NCBI GenBank assembly: GCA_038276395.1
Contig: JBBQAA010000044.1
Span: 1-64,000 of the forward strand
DNA length: 64,000 bases
From: JBBQAA01 sp038276395
GTDB taxonomy: Bacteria; Actinomycetota; Thermoleophilia; Solirubrobacterales; Solirubrobacteraceae
Reading direction: 5' to 3'
In this document: in pieces, positions 7,838 to 16,489 of the stretch
How positions within the stretch are numbered: the stretch's first letter is position 1
Layout: every line of letters starts with the position of its first letter
The notes under the pieces: generated by a model
Seen by the model: the letters and a program-made list of their open reading frames with translations, nothing else
Told to the model about the DNA's origin: nothing
The model's database searches: none
Translations under genes and position numbers: made by a program

Positions 7838-9742
7838 GTGTCGACCGCCGCCAGCCCCGGCGCGCGCCTGCACCGCGGACGCCTCGACCGCGTGTGGACC
7901 GAGCGCCCGGGCGTCCTCGGCTGGCTGACGACGACCGACCACAAGAAGATCGCCGCGCTCTACCTGTTCACCTCGCTCCTGTTCTTCGGCGCGGGCGGCG
8001 TCGAGGCGCTGCTCATCCGCACGCAGCTCATCGGCCCCGGCCTCCACGTGCTGAGCCCGGCGGCCTACGACCAGGTCTTCACGATGCACGGGATCACGAT
8101 GATCTTCCTCTTCGTGATCCCGATGACCACGGGCGCGTTCGGGAACTACCTCGTCCCGCTGATGATCGGCGCGCGGGACATGGCCTTCCCGCGCCTGAAC
8201 GCGTTCTCGTTCTGGGCCTACGCCGCCTCGGGGATCTTCCTCTACATCGGGCTCGCCGCCGGGGTCGGGCCCAACGCCGGCTGGTTCAACTACGTGCCGC
8301 TCGCCTCGAAGGCGTTCTCCCCCGGGCACAACATCGACTTCTACGCGCTCGGGCTCATCCTCAACGGGATCTCCTCGACCGCGGCGGCGATCAACTTTAT
8401 CGTCACGATCTTCAAGCTGCGCGCGCCGGGCATGTCGCTGAACCGCATGCCGCTGTTCTGCTACGCCTTCCTCGCCGTCTCCTTCGCGCTCGTCTTCGCG
8501 CTGCCCGCGCTGACGCTCTGCCTCGTCCTGCTCGAGCTCGACCGCATGCTCGGGTTCCACTTCTACGACGTGGCCCAAGGCGGCCTGCCGCTGCTCTGGC
8601 AGCACCTGTTCTGGATCTTCGGCCACCCCGAGGTCTACATCATCATCCTGCCCGCATTCGGCATCGCCACGTCGATCATCCCCACCTTCGCGCGCCGGCG
8701 CATGGTCGCCTTCCCGCTCGTCGCCCTGGGGGAGGTCCTCGTCGCCTTCCTCGGCTTCGGCGTGTGGGCCCACCACATGTTCGCCGTCGGTCTCTCGACG
8801 ATCGCCACGATCTACTTCGCCGCGGCCAGCCTCATCATCGTCATCCCGAGCGGCATGCAGCTGTTCGCCTGGATCATCACGATCCTCACGGGGAAGCCGG
8901 TCTTCAAGACGCCGTTGCTCTTCATCATCGGGTTCATCGTCTTCTTCATCATCGGCGGGCTGACGGGGATCATGGTCGCCGCCATCCCGTTCGACCAGCA
9001 GGTGACCGACACCTACTTCATCGTCGCCCACTTCCACTTCGTGATCTTCGGCGCGGCGGTCTTCCCGATCCTCGGCGGCCTCTACTACTGGTTCCCCAAG
9101 GTCACGGGCCGGATGTACCACGAGCGGGCGGGCAAGATCTCCTTCTGGATCACGTTCGCGGGCACGACGCTCACGTTCTTCCCCATGCATATCGTCGGGC
9201 TACTCGGGATGCCCCGGCGCCAGTGGACCTACCACTCCGGGCTCGGCTGGGACATCTACAACCTGCTCGAGTCGCTCGGCTCCTACCTGCTGACGGCGGG
9301 GCTGCTGCTCATCGCCGCGAACCTCATCTACAGCCGCTTCCGGGGTGCCCCGGCGGGGCCGGACCCCTGGGGCGGCGACACCCTCGAGTGGTCGACGACC
9401 TCCCCGCCGCCGGCCTACAACTACGCCGTCATCCCCAAGGTCTCGAGCCCCTACGCCATGTGGGACAAGGAGGACCGGGAGGAGGACGCCCGCCGGCTCG
9501 AGCGCGGCGAGCGCGTGCTCGAGGGCGGCCACGAGACCCCGGCGAGCACCGTGCTCGACGCCGAGTGGGACGAGACCCTGGACATGGTCTCGGACTCTCC
9601 CCACCCCATCCTGCTCGCGCTCGCGCTCGCGCTCAGCTTCGGCGCGCGGCTCCTCGGGCACTGGACGCTCGCGCTCGGCCTGCTGGCGCTCGGCGCGCTC
9701 GTGCTCTTCTCCTGGCACTCTGTCGAGCCCGAGGAGGGCTAG
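7838..9742 (+). CDS. ctaD: Cytochrome c oxidase subunit I, 634 aa
   Basis: Catalytic subunit of the haem-copper oxidase, reducing O2 to water with proton pumping. HGITMIFLFVIPMTTGAFGN supplies the low-spin haem His, FGHPEVYIIILPAFG the CuB His and the cross-linked Tyr, WAHHMF two more CuB His, and VAHFHFVIFGAAVF the haem-binding His pair. The core ends near residue 530. The last 100 residues hold a hydrophilic linker and two extra helices (HPILLALALALSFGARLLGH and following), resembling a fused subunit IV-like extension. GTG start directly after ctaC, and a one-codon junction to ctaE. Confidence 0.97.
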   Translation: MSTAASPGARLHRGRLDRVWTERPGVLGWLTTTDHKKIAALYLFTSLLFFGAGGVEALLIRTQLIGPGLHVLSPAAYDQVFTMHGITMIFLFVIPMTTGAFGNYLVPLMIGARDMAFPRLNAFSFWAYAASGIFLYIGLAAGVGPNAGWFNYVPLASKAFSPGHNIDFYALGLILNGISSTAAAINFIVTIFKLRAPGMSLNRMPLFCYAFLAVSFALVFALPALTLCLVLLELDRMLGFHFYDVAQGGLPLLWQHLFWIFGHPEVYIIILPAFGIATSIIPTFARRRMVAFPLVALGEVLVAFLGFGVWAHHMFAVGLSTIATIYFAAASLIIVIPSGMQLFAWIITILTGKPVFKTPLLFIIGFIVFFIIGGLTGIMVAAIPFDQQVTDTYFIVAHFHFVIFGAAVFPILGGLYYWFPKVTGRMYHERAGKISFWITFAGTTLTFFPMHIVGLLGMPRRQWTYHSGLGWDIYNLLESLGSYLLTAGLLLIAANLIYSRFRGAPAGPDPWGGDTLEWSTTSPPPAYNYAVIPKVSSPYAMWDKEDREEDARRLERGERVLEGGHETPASTVLDAEWDETLDMVSDSPHPILLALALALSFGARLLGHWTLALGLLALGALVLFSWHSVEPEEG

Positions 9743-10330
9743 GTGAGCGCCTCCGCGAACCTCCCCGCCGCGCTGCGCCGCTCCCCCCCCCGCGGCTGGT
9801 GGGGTGCGCTGCTGCTCGTGGCCACGGAGACGATGCTCTTCGCGGGGCTGATCGCCACCTACCTCTACCTGGAGTTCTCCTCCAAGCGCTGGCCGCCGCT
9901 CGGGGTCGAGAAGCCGAGCGTGGCGCTCCCGCTCATCCTGACCGGCGTGCTCGTGCTCACCGCCGTCCCGGTGTTCCGGGCGGCCGGCGCCGGGCTCCGC
10001 GGCCGGCTCGGGGAGGCGACCGGGATGCTGGCGCTCGCCTTCGCCCTCCAGGCGGGGTACCTGGCCGTGCAGATCATCCTCTACCGCTCGGATCTTCACA
10101 AGTTCAGCCCCAAGGGCTCGGCCTACGGCTCGATCTACTTCACCATGCTGGCCGTCGACCACGCCCACGTGATCGTCGGGCTGCTGCTCGACCTCGGCCT
10201 GCTCTACCGCCTGCGCCACGGGCTCTCGCGCTACCGCGTCAACGCCCTCCGCGTGGTCGCGCTCTACTGGGCCTTCGTCGGCCTCGCCAGCATCGCCGTC
10301 GTCTTCACCCAGGTGTCGCCGTCGCTGTGA
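9743..10330 (+). CDS. ctaE: Cytochrome c oxidase subunit III, 195 aa
   Basis: Five-helix form of subunit III, shorter than the seven-helix mitochondrial type. GWWGALLLVATETMLFAGLI is the typical first helix with the conserved Glu, and the DHAHVIVGLLLDLGLLYRL and NALRVVALYWAFVGLASIAV helices close the protein. It is required for stability and proton supply of the oxidase. The GTG start follows the ctaD stop with no gap, and its own stop overlaps the GTG of the next small gene (GTGA at 10327-10330). Confidence 0.95.
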   Translation: MSASANLPAALRRSPPRGWWGALLLVATETMLFAGLIATYLYLEFSSKRWPPLGVEKPSVALPLILTGVLVLTAVPVFRAAGAGLRGRLGEATGMLALAFALQAGYLAVQIILYRSDLHKFSPKGSAYGSIYFTMLAVDHAHVIVGLLLDLGLLYRLRHGLSRYRVNALRVVALYWAFVGLASIAVVFTQVSPSL

Positions 10331-10719
10331 GAGCGGTCCCGGTCATCCGCCGCGCTCCCCTGGCCGCCCGGATGTGGTTCGGCCTCGCCGGCGCGCCGCT
10401 CGCGTGGGCGGCACAGCACGCGGCGGGCGTCATGTTCACCCAGGCCGACTGCGCCAACTCGACCAAGACCGGCGGCTTCCCCTTCGACCGCTGGGCGATC
10501 GTCATGACCGCCGTCACCGCGACCCTGGCGCTGCTCGCGCTGCTGTGCGCGCTCGACGTACGGGCCGAGACGGGAGACGCCGACTATCACTCCGCGCCGC
10601 CGCAGGGCCGCACGAACTTCCTGGCCACGATCGGAACGGCCGTCGCGCCGCTGTTCCTCATCCTCATCCTCATGAGCGGGATCGCCGCCGTGCTCATGGT
10701 CGCGTGCCAGCAGTCATGA
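10327..10719 (+). CDS. Small membrane protein between ctaE and qcrC, 130 aa
   Basis: GTG start overlapping the ctaE stop, and a stop overlapping the qcrC ATG. Three or four predicted helices: MWFGLAGAPLAWAAQHAAGV, the WAIVMTAVTATLALLALLCA region and VAPLFLILILMSGIAAVL. It has two conserved-looking Cys (one in ADCANS, one in the C-terminal ACQQS) and no haem motif. Its place in a strictly overlapping operon of oxidase and bc-complex genes argues for a structural or assembly role in the bc-caa3 supercomplex, but I cannot assign a family. Confidence 0.75.
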   Translation: MRAVPVIRRAPLAARMWFGLAGAPLAWAAQHAAGVMFTQADCANSTKTGGFPFDRWAIVMTAVTATLALLALLCALDVRAETGDADYHSAPPQGRTNFLATIGTAVAPLFLILILMSGIAAVLMVACQQS

Positions 10720-11513
10720 GGGCGCGGGTCTACACCCTCGTCGCGCTCCTCGCGGCCTCGCTCGTGCTCGTCTCGCTCGCGCGGGGACAGTCCCCGGTGG
10801 GGATCGTCCGCCCTGCGAGCGAGCGGGGACTCGGCCTGCGCGAGCTCGGCTCGCAGCTCTTCGCGGGCAACTGCTCGACCTGCCACGGCATCGCCGGCCG
10901 CGGCGTCTACCCACCGAACGCGCAGCAGGGCACGGGGAACGTCCGCGGCCTCGGGCCGCCGCTGGTCGGCGTGGGCGCCCAGGCCACCGACTTCTACCTG
11001 CGGACCGGCTACATGCCGCTCGAGCGCGCGGACGAGCAGCCGAGCCGCCATCGCGTGCTCTTCACCGAGCACGAGATCCGCGCGCTCGTGGCCTACGTCG
11101 CCTCGCTGCACGGCGGCCCCCCGATCCCCCATCCCGTGCCGTCGGCGGGGCGGCTCTCCGAGGGACTCCAGGTCTTCACCCAGAACTGCGCGGGGTGCCA
11201 CCAGGTCGTCGCCCAGGGCGGCGTGGTCACCGGAGCGAAGGTGCCGTCGTTGACCCCGGCCACGACCACGCAGATCGCCGAGGCCGTGCGCATCGGGCCC
11301 TACCTCATGCCGCAGTTCTCCGCGAAGCAGATCTCCCCCCGGGAGCTCGACTCGCTGATCGCCTACGTCAAGCGCTCCCAGCACCCGGACGACCGCGGCG
11401 GCTGGGGCATCGGCAACATCGGCCCGGTGCCCGAGGGGATGGTGACCTGGCTCATCGCCGCGGTCGCGCTCGTGGCGACGTGCATGGCCATCGGGGAGCG
11501 GGCGAAGCGATGA
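10716..11513 (+). CDS. qcrC: Diheme cytochrome c of the bc complex (QcrC-like), 265 aa
   Basis: An N-terminal signal anchor (residues 1-24) is followed by two class I cytochrome c domains. The haem sites are CSTCH at residues 53-57 and CAGCH at 158-162, with candidate axial Met residues in GYMPLE and YLMPQF. A C-terminal helix (WLIAAVALVATCMAIGE) tethers it to the membrane. This is the usual actinobacterial diheme cytochrome that replaces cytochrome c1 and passes electrons from the bc complex to the oxidase. ATG overlaps the previous stop (ATGA), and it is itself coupled to qcrA in the same way. Confidence 0.95.
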   Translation: MRARVYTLVALLAASLVLVSLARGQSPVGIVRPASERGLGLRELGSQLFAGNCSTCHGIAGRGVYPPNAQQGTGNVRGLGPPLVGVGAQATDFYLRTGYMPLERADEQPSRHRVLFTEHEIRALVAYVASLHGGPPIPHPVPSAGRLSEGLQVFTQNCAGCHQVVAQGGVVTGAKVPSLTPATTTQIAEAVRIGPYLMPQFSAKQISPRELDSLIAYVKRSQHPDDRGGWGIGNIGPVPEGMVTWLIAAVALVATCMAIGERAKR

Positions 11514-12520
11514 GCCGCCTGCCCAAGTGGCTGATCGCCCTGCTCACGCTGGCCCTCTGGCGGCGGGGGAAGGCGGAGGGATCAGAGCAGGAGGACGGGG
11601 ACGGCCGGATCGTGCCGGAGGGCTCGGCCGATCGCCGCGCGGAGAGCTGGGTCATCGCCCTCCTCTTCGCCGCCGCGCTGTGCGCCGCGGGGTTCGTCGT
11701 CGTCTACGCGGCGGACGGCCTTGGCAACCGCACGCAGCTCTTCGGGATCGCCCTCGCCGTCTGCTTCGCGCTGATCGCCGTGGCCCTCATCATCGTGGCC
11801 CGGCACCTGATCGTCACCGAGCACCTGGAGGAGGACTACCCGGAGCCGGGCGGGGACCCGGAGGAGCAGGAGGCGGTGGCGGAGGTCATCAGGGAGAGCG
11901 GCAGCCGCTTCACGCGCAAGAAGCTCCTGCTCGCCGCGGGCGGCACGGCGGCCGGGGCGGTCTCCGCGGCCGCCGCGGCGCCCGTCCTCTCGCTCGGCCC
12001 GCTGCTCGACACGAGCCGCCTCCAGGAGACGCCCTGGCACCGCGGGCGCGGGCTCGTCGACGACTCAGGGCGGGCCCTGCTCGCCGACGACATCGAGACC
12101 GAGACCTTCTACACCGCCTACCCCGAGGGGGCGACGGAGGAGGAGAAGGACCAGATCGGCGCGCCGCTCGTCGTCGTCCGCCTCGACCCGTCGGCGCTGC
12201 GCCTGCCCCCCGAGCGCGCGCGCTGGGCGCCGGGCGGGATCCTTGCCTTCTCGAAGATCTGCACGCACGCCAGCTGCGCCGTCGCGCTCTACCGCAAGCC
12301 GCTCTACGCGCCGACGGAGCCGCGGCCGGCGCTCGTCTGCCCCTGCCACTACTCGACCTTCGACCCGGCCACCGGCGGCCAGGTCATCTTCGGCCCCGCG
12401 GGCCGCCCCCTCCCCCAGCTCCCGCTCACCGTCGACGGCGGGCTGCTGCGCGCCGGCGGCCCGTTCTCGGCCGGCGTCGGGCCGGGCTGGTGGGGCGTGC
12501 GCCGGAAGCGGAGCATCTGA
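11510..12520 (+). CDS. qcrA: Rieske iron-sulfur protein of the bc complex, 336 aa
   Basis: Long actinobacterial form with extra N-terminal helices: two TM helices (residues about 45-68 and 75-98), a polar segment, then a twin-arginine-less but Tat-like RKKLLLAAGGTAAG segment and a third helix. The Rieske cluster site is complete: Cys251 and His253 in KICTHASC, Cys277 and His280 in CPCHYSTF, with two flanking Cys for the disulfide. It transfers electrons from menaquinol oxidation to QcrC. The stop and the qcrB start share one base (TGATG). Confidence 0.95.
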   Translation: MSRLPKWLIALLTLALWRRGKAEGSEQEDGDGRIVPEGSADRRAESWVIALLFAAALCAAGFVVVYAADGLGNRTQLFGIALAVCFALIAVALIIVARHLIVTEHLEEDYPEPGGDPEEQEAVAEVIRESGSRFTRKKLLLAAGGTAAGAVSAAAAAPVLSLGPLLDTSRLQETPWHRGRGLVDDSGRALLADDIETETFYTAYPEGATEEEKDQIGAPLVVVRLDPSALRLPPERARWAPGGILAFSKICTHASCAVALYRKPLYAPTEPRPALVCPCHYSTFDPATGGQVIFGPAGRPLPQLPLTVDGGLLRAGGPFSAGVGPGWWGVRRKRSI

Positions 12521-13881
12521 TGCTCCGCAAGGCCGTCACCTTCCTCGACGAGCGCTCGGGCGCCGCGCCGCTCCTGAAGAAGGGCCTGCGCTACGTCTTC
12601 CCCGACCACTGGTCCTTCCTGCTCGGCGAGGTCGCGCTCTACGCCTTCATCGTGCTCGTGGGGACGGGCATCTACCTGACGCTGTTCTTCGAGCCGAGTC
12701 TGGCCAAGACGACCTACCACGGCGTCTACGCGCCGCTCCAGGGCGCGCGGATGAGCGAGGCCTACAGGTCGGTGGTGGACATCTCCTTCACGCACAAGGC
12801 GGGCCTCGTCATCCGCCAGACCCACCACTGGGCGGCCAACGTCTTCGTCGCGGCGATCGTCATGCACGTCATGCGGATCTTCTTCACGGGCGCGTTCCGC
12901 AGGCCGCGCGAGCTGACCTGGCTCGTGGGCGTCGTCATGCTCTTCGCCGCGCTGCTCGAGGGCTACCTCGGCTACTCGATGGTCGACGACCTGCTCTCGG
13001 GGATGGGCCTCGCCATCGGCTACGGCGTGGCCACCTCGATCCCGTTCATCGGGGGCAACGCCGCGCTCGGGATCTGGGGCGCGCCCTACCCGGGCGCGCA
13101 CACCTTCGAGTCGCGCCTGTACATCGCTCACGTGCTGATCTTCCCCGTGATCATCGGCGGGCTGATCGGGCTGCATCTCGCGCTGGTCGCCGCCCGCCAC
13201 CACACGCAGTTCAAGACCTCGGCGAAGCAGACCGAGCGGCGCCTGCACGGCGTGCCGTCCTTTCCCGGCCAGTTGCCGCGCTCGCTCGGACTGCTGTTCG
13301 CCGTGGCCGCGGTCCTGTTCGCGCTCGGCGGGCTCGTGCAGATCAACCCGATCTGGCAGTGGGGGCCCTACAAGACGGCGCTGGCCACGAACGGCGCGCA
13401 GCCCGACTGGTACCTCGGCTGGCTGATCGGCGCCCTACGCCTGATGCCGGGATTCGACGTCACCGTGGGGAGCTACACGGTCGTCCCGAACCCGTTCTGG
13501 GGCGGGATCCTCTTCCCCACGATCGTGCTCGTCGCGCTGCTCTTCTGGCCGTGGGTGGAGAAGCGCCTGACCGGCGACCGAGCCTGGCACAACCTGCTCG
13601 ACCGCCCGCGCGACTCGCCCCGGCGCACGGCGTTCGGCGTCGCTTTCTTCTTCTGGGTCGTGATCGTCTTCGCCGCGGGCACGCTCGACCGCTCGACGGT
13701 GTTCTTCGGGCTCTCCTACAACCTCCAGGTGTGGATCTTTCGCGGACTCGTGTTCGTGGGACCGCCCGTGGTCTACGTGATCACGCGGCGCTTCTGCGTC
13801 GCGCTCCAGCGCGCGGAGGAGGTCGAGGCGGTCCGGGAGGCGGCCGAGGCGGAGGTCGAGGCGGCGGCGGTCACGTCCTGA
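12520..13881 (+). CDS. qcrB: Cytochrome b of the bc complex, 453 aa
   Basis: Integral cytochrome b with the two haem-ligating His pairs in TM helices (HHWAANVFVAAIVMHVMRIF and HVLIFPVIIGGLIGLHL). The C-terminal subunit IV region includes QPDWYLGWLIGALRLMPGF, matching the conserved PDWY part of the quinol-oxidation site (usually PEW[YF]). The tail is an acidic, Glu/Ala-rich stretch. It carries out Q-cycle quinol oxidation. It closes the ctaCDE-x-qcrCAB operon, and its last 11 bases overlap the 3' end of convergent ctaG. Confidence 0.96.
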   Translation: MLRKAVTFLDERSGAAPLLKKGLRYVFPDHWSFLLGEVALYAFIVLVGTGIYLTLFFEPSLAKTTYHGVYAPLQGARMSEAYRSVVDISFTHKAGLVIRQTHHWAANVFVAAIVMHVMRIFFTGAFRRPRELTWLVGVVMLFAALLEGYLGYSMVDDLLSGMGLAIGYGVATSIPFIGGNAALGIWGAPYPGAHTFESRLYIAHVLIFPVIIGGLIGLHLALVAARHHTQFKTSAKQTERRLHGVPSFPGQLPRSLGLLFAVAAVLFALGGLVQINPIWQWGPYKTALATNGAQPDWYLGWLIGALRLMPGFDVTVGSYTVVPNPFWGGILFPTIVLVALLFWPWVEKRLTGDRAWHNLLDRPRDSPRRTAFGVAFFFWVVIVFAAGTLDRSTVFFGLSYNLQVWIFRGLVFVGPPVVYVITRRFCVALQRAEEVEAVREAAEAEVEAAAVTS

Positions 13882-14701
13882 GGCGGCGCGCGGAGGCCGC
13901 CCTCGACGCGCGGCGCGCCCGTGCCGGGTCATGCCCGGCCTCCTGCCAGACCTGACGGCGCTCCGCCTCGGCCGTCCAGCGCAGGAAGAGCGCGGCGAAG
14001 GCGATGACCGTGACGATCCCGCCCTCGGTGAACATGATCGCGCCGCCGATGACCTGATCGGCGTGGGGAGAGACGCCGGCCAGCAGTTCCCCGGCCGCGT
14101 AGCGCGGATAGAACACGTGCGCCGACCAGATGAAGACGCTGCCGAGGATCGCCCCGGCGAAGCGCACGACGAGCACGTAGGCGGCCTTCGGCCCGGCGCC
14201 GAACCACGCCGGGCCGGGCAGCGGCTCGGCCACCGCGGCCCACATGAGCGCCCCCGTGAGGAAGAACAGCTCGTGCTCGAGCGCGTGCACCGCGCCGTGG
14301 GCCAGCGCTCCCTGGTAGAGCACGGGCAGGTGCCAGAGGTAGAGGTTGACGGTCCAGAGCGGGAGCGCGACGAGCGGGTGGGCGAGGACGCGCAGGCGCC
14401 GCAGGGGCGCCGGGCGCAACAGCGGCCGCAGGAGCGGGCCTGAGAGCCCGAGGACGATGGCGAAGGGCGCGAGGTCGCCGAGCATGAGGTGCTGGACCAT
14501 GTGGACCCAGAAGAGCCGCGTCTCCCCCAGCGTGTCGACGGGCGTGGCCAGCGCGCCGAGCAGGAGCAGGATGCCGGCCGTGAACCAGGCGATCTTGGCC
14601 CGCGTCACCGGCCGGCCGCGCGCCCGCAGCGTGCGCGCCCGCCGCGCGTAGACGAGCGCGAGCAGGGCCACGGGCGCGAGCTGGAGCGGCTCGAAGCGCA
14701 T
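13871..14701 (-). CDS. ctaG: CtaG/caa3-type oxidase assembly membrane protein, 276 aa
   Basis: Seven predicted helices with the family landmarks HMVQHLMLGDLAPFAIVLGL (His-rich copper-handling helix) and HALEHELFFLTGALMWA. The family assists copper insertion in caa3 oxidases of Gram-positive bacteria. It lies convergent with qcrB, directly next to the oxidase operon it would serve, with an 11-bp overlap of the two 3' ends. The short basic C-terminus (ARRASRAASARRL) may be an artefact of that overlap. No promoter was recognised in the 27-bp gap to the TetR gene upstream. Confidence 0.9.
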   Translation of the reverse strand: MRFEPLQLAPVALLALVYARRARTLRARGRPVTRAKIAWFTAGILLLLGALATPVDTLGETRLFWVHMVQHLMLGDLAPFAIVLGLSGPLLRPLLRPAPLRRLRVLAHPLVALPLWTVNLYLWHLPVLYQGALAHGAVHALEHELFFLTGALMWAAVAEPLPGPAWFGAGPKAAYVLVVRFAGAILGSVFIWSAHVFYPRYAAGELLAGVSPHADQVIGGAIMFTEGGIVTVIAFAALFLRWTAEAERRQVWQEAGHDPARARRASRAASARRLRT

Positions 14702-14728
14702 CGTCCTCAGTATCGCGCGTGCGCGAGG

Positions 14729-15322
14729 TCAGCTCGCCAGCGCGTTGACGAGCGCGCGCCAGCCTGCGCGCAGGCGCTCCTCCGGCCAGTCGAGCTCGCG
14801 GTGGAGGTGGAGATGGAGCCCCGGCGCGAGCGCGCCGAGCAGCGCGTGAGCGGTGAACTCGGGATCGAGCGCCGGCGCGGCACCGCGGACGAGCAGCGCC
14901 AGGTGCGTGGCGTGGAAGCCGTAGGGACCCCGGCCACCGAGCCGCGGCCCGCCCGCGGCGGCCACGAGATCGCCGCGGCGGCCGAGCAGGTCGAGGTAGC
15001 CCTCGCCGAAGGCGACGAGCCGCTCACGCGGCGGCGCGCCCGGGCCGAGCGGCGGCGCCCCGGAGATGATGGCGTCCTGGAACTCCCGCGCCTCCTCGTC
15101 GAGCAGTGCGAGCGCGAGCCCCTCGCGGTCGCCGAAGCGGCGGTACAGCGTGCCCGCCCCGACCCCGGCCGCGGCGGCGACGTCCTGCACGGTGATCGCC
15201 TCGATTCCGTGCCGCTCGATCAGGCCCACGGCGGCGGCGAGGATCCGCTCCCGGTTACGCGCCGCGTCGGCGCGCTCGGCGGTCGGAGCCTCGGAGTTGG
15301 CCAGGGGTAGCTCGAAGGCCAC
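14729..15322 (-). CDS. TetR-family transcriptional regulator, 197 aa
   Basis: N-terminal TetR helix-turn-helix: ERILAAAVGLIERHGIEAIT then VQDVAAAAGVGAGTLYRRFG (residues about 20-60), followed by a ligand-binding domain with no recognisable specificity. The GTG start at 15322 lies eight bases after the FMN-reductase stop. As last gene of the YceI / FMN reductase / TetR transcript it would be made with its likely targets. The palindrome at 16465-16486 over the operon's start point is the natural candidate operator for autoregulation. Confidence 0.9.
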   Translation of the reverse strand: MAFELPLANSEAPTAERADAARNRERILAAAVGLIERHGIEAITVQDVAAAAGVGAGTLYRRFGDREGLALALLDEEAREFQDAIISGAPPLGPGAPPRERLVAFGEGYLDLLGRRGDLVAAAGGPRLGGRGPYGFHATHLALLVRGAAPALDPEFTAHALLGALAPGLHLHLHRELDWPEERLRAGWRALVNALAS

Positions 15323-15330
15323 CCCTCAGA

Positions 15331-15885
15331 TCATGCCGCCTGCTCGACCGGCGCGGCGATCTCGCGCACGAGGTCGGCGGTGAGGCCGGCGAGGCGGGTG
15401 GCCAGCTCCGGGTCGGCCAGCGACCCTTCCGCCGCGAAGGCCGTGTCGGCCATCCCCACGGGCAGCTCGCCGTCGAGCGGGCGCGCGCCGCTCGCCTTGA
15501 GCGCCTTGCGCACCTCGGCCTGGGCCCACACCGCCCCGAAGAGCCCGGTGCTGGCGCCGACGACGAGCACGGGCTTGTCGCGCAGGACGTTCTCCGGAAA
15601 CGGGCGCGAGGCCCAGTCGAGCGCGTTCTTCAGCGCGCCCGGGACCGAGGCGTTGTACTCCGGGGTGGCGATGAGGAGGCCGTCCGCCGCCGCGATCTCG
15701 GCGAGGAGCGCGGCCACAGGCGGGGGTGGGTCGCGCTCCTCGTCCTCGTCGAAGGCGGGGATCCCGGCCAGGCCCTCCCACGCCGCGAACTCGACGCCCA
15801 CCGGGAGCGCCGCGCCCGCCGCCGCGAGCAGCTTCCGGTTATGCGAGCCGCGCCGCAGCGAGCCGGCCAGGCCGAGGATCCGCAT
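15331..15885 (-). CDS. NADPH-dependent FMN reductase-family flavoprotein, 184 aa
   Basis: Flavodoxin-fold reductase with the two family signatures: GSLRRGSHNRKL near residue 7 (FMN phosphate loop) and TPEYNASVPGALKNALDW near residue 75. Members reduce quinones, azo compounds or chromate with NAD(P)H, often as a stress defence. I chose the ATG at 15885 because the GSLR motif immediately follows it; an open frame continues upstream into the YceI gene but has no homology. It lies between yceI-like and tetR genes with gaps of 8 bp on each side. Confidence 0.93.
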   Translation of the reverse strand: MRILGLAGSLRRGSHNRKLLAAAGAALPVGVEFAAWEGLAGIPAFDEDEERDPPPPVAALLAEIAAADGLLIATPEYNASVPGALKNALDWASRPFPENVLRDKPVLVVGASTGLFGAVWAQAEVRKALKASGARPLDGELPVGMADTAFAAEGSLADPELATRLAGLTADLVREIAAPVEQAA

Positions 15886-15893
15886 CGTGGTGC

Positions 15894-16436
15894 CTACGCG
15901 GCGTCCGTGGCCAGGAGCGAGAGCTCGATCGTCAGCGTGACCTCGTGGGCCAGCGCCTTGCCGCCCGAGGGGAGCGGCGCGTTCCAGTTCATCTCCCACT
16001 GGGTGCGGTCGATCTGGGCCTCGAGGTGCAGGTGCCCGCGCGTGTTGCCGAAGGCGTCGGCCTCGGGCGCCCGCCACTCGCCGGCGGCCTCGACGGGGTG
16101 CGTGATCCCCTTGATCGTCAGCTCGCCCGCCACGGTGGCCCGGCCGCCCTCGGCGAGGTCGAGGGTCGTCGAGCGGAAGGTCACCTCGGGGTGGCTCTCG
16201 GCGTCGAAGAACTCGGGCGAGAGCACGTGAGCGCGGAACTGCTCGGGCGCGCGGATGGAGATCGACTCGACCTTGGCGGTGCCGGTGAGGACGCCGTCTG
16301 AGAGCGAGGCCTCGACGTCCTCGAGTGTGCCGCGATAGACCGAGACGCCCTGGTAGCGCACGGAGAAGCCGAAGCTCGAGTGGACGGGATCGGCGGCGTA
16401 GGAGCCGGCGAGAGGGGCGTCGGTGGTGGCGCTCAT
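15894..16436 (-). CDS. YceI-family isoprenoid-binding-like protein, 180 aa
   Basis: YceI lipocalin-like barrel: AGSYAADPVHSSFGFSVRY at the N-terminus, the SHPEVTFRST strand, and GELTIKGITHPVE, all family hallmarks. E. coli YceI binds polyisoprenoids. This version has no signal peptide and is probably cytoplasmic, as is usual in actinobacteria. It is the first gene of an operon with an FMN reductase and a TetR regulator, and has a GGAGGT ribosome-binding site eight bases upstream of the ATG. The palindrome upstream suggests TetR control. Confidence 0.92.
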   Translation of the reverse strand: MSATTDAPLAGSYAADPVHSSFGFSVRYQGVSVYRGTLEDVEASLSDGVLTGTAKVESISIRAPEQFRAHVLSPEFFDAESHPEVTFRSTTLDLAEGGRATVAGELTIKGITHPVEAAGEWRAPEADAFGNTRGHLHLEAQIDRTQWEMNWNAPLPSGGKALAHEVTLTIELSLLATDAA

Positions 16437-16464
16437 GGGTTGGGACCTCCGGGTGGTGATGGCT

Positions 16465-16486
16465 TAAGCGGAGCAGGTTCCGCTTA
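16465..16486. promoter_or_regulatory. Palindromic operator candidate for the YceI/FMN reductase/TetR operon
   Basis: TAAGCGGA, six bases, then the exact reverse complement TCCGCTTA; with a one-base bulge the symmetry extends to the flanking GGC/GCC. It lies 29-50 bp upstream of the YceI start codon, over the expected transcription start of the promoter at 16492-16519. That is the position expected for a repressor site. The likely binder is the TetR protein encoded by the third gene. Confidence 0.65.
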
Positions 16487-16489
16487 GCC

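Noticed and set aside
6524..9190. Very long minus-strand open frame opposite ctaC and ctaD
   Set aside because: It is highly charged and low in complexity, shows no domain, and lies antisense to well-conserved oxidase genes. Such shadow frames are expected in GC-rich DNA with strong third-position bias.
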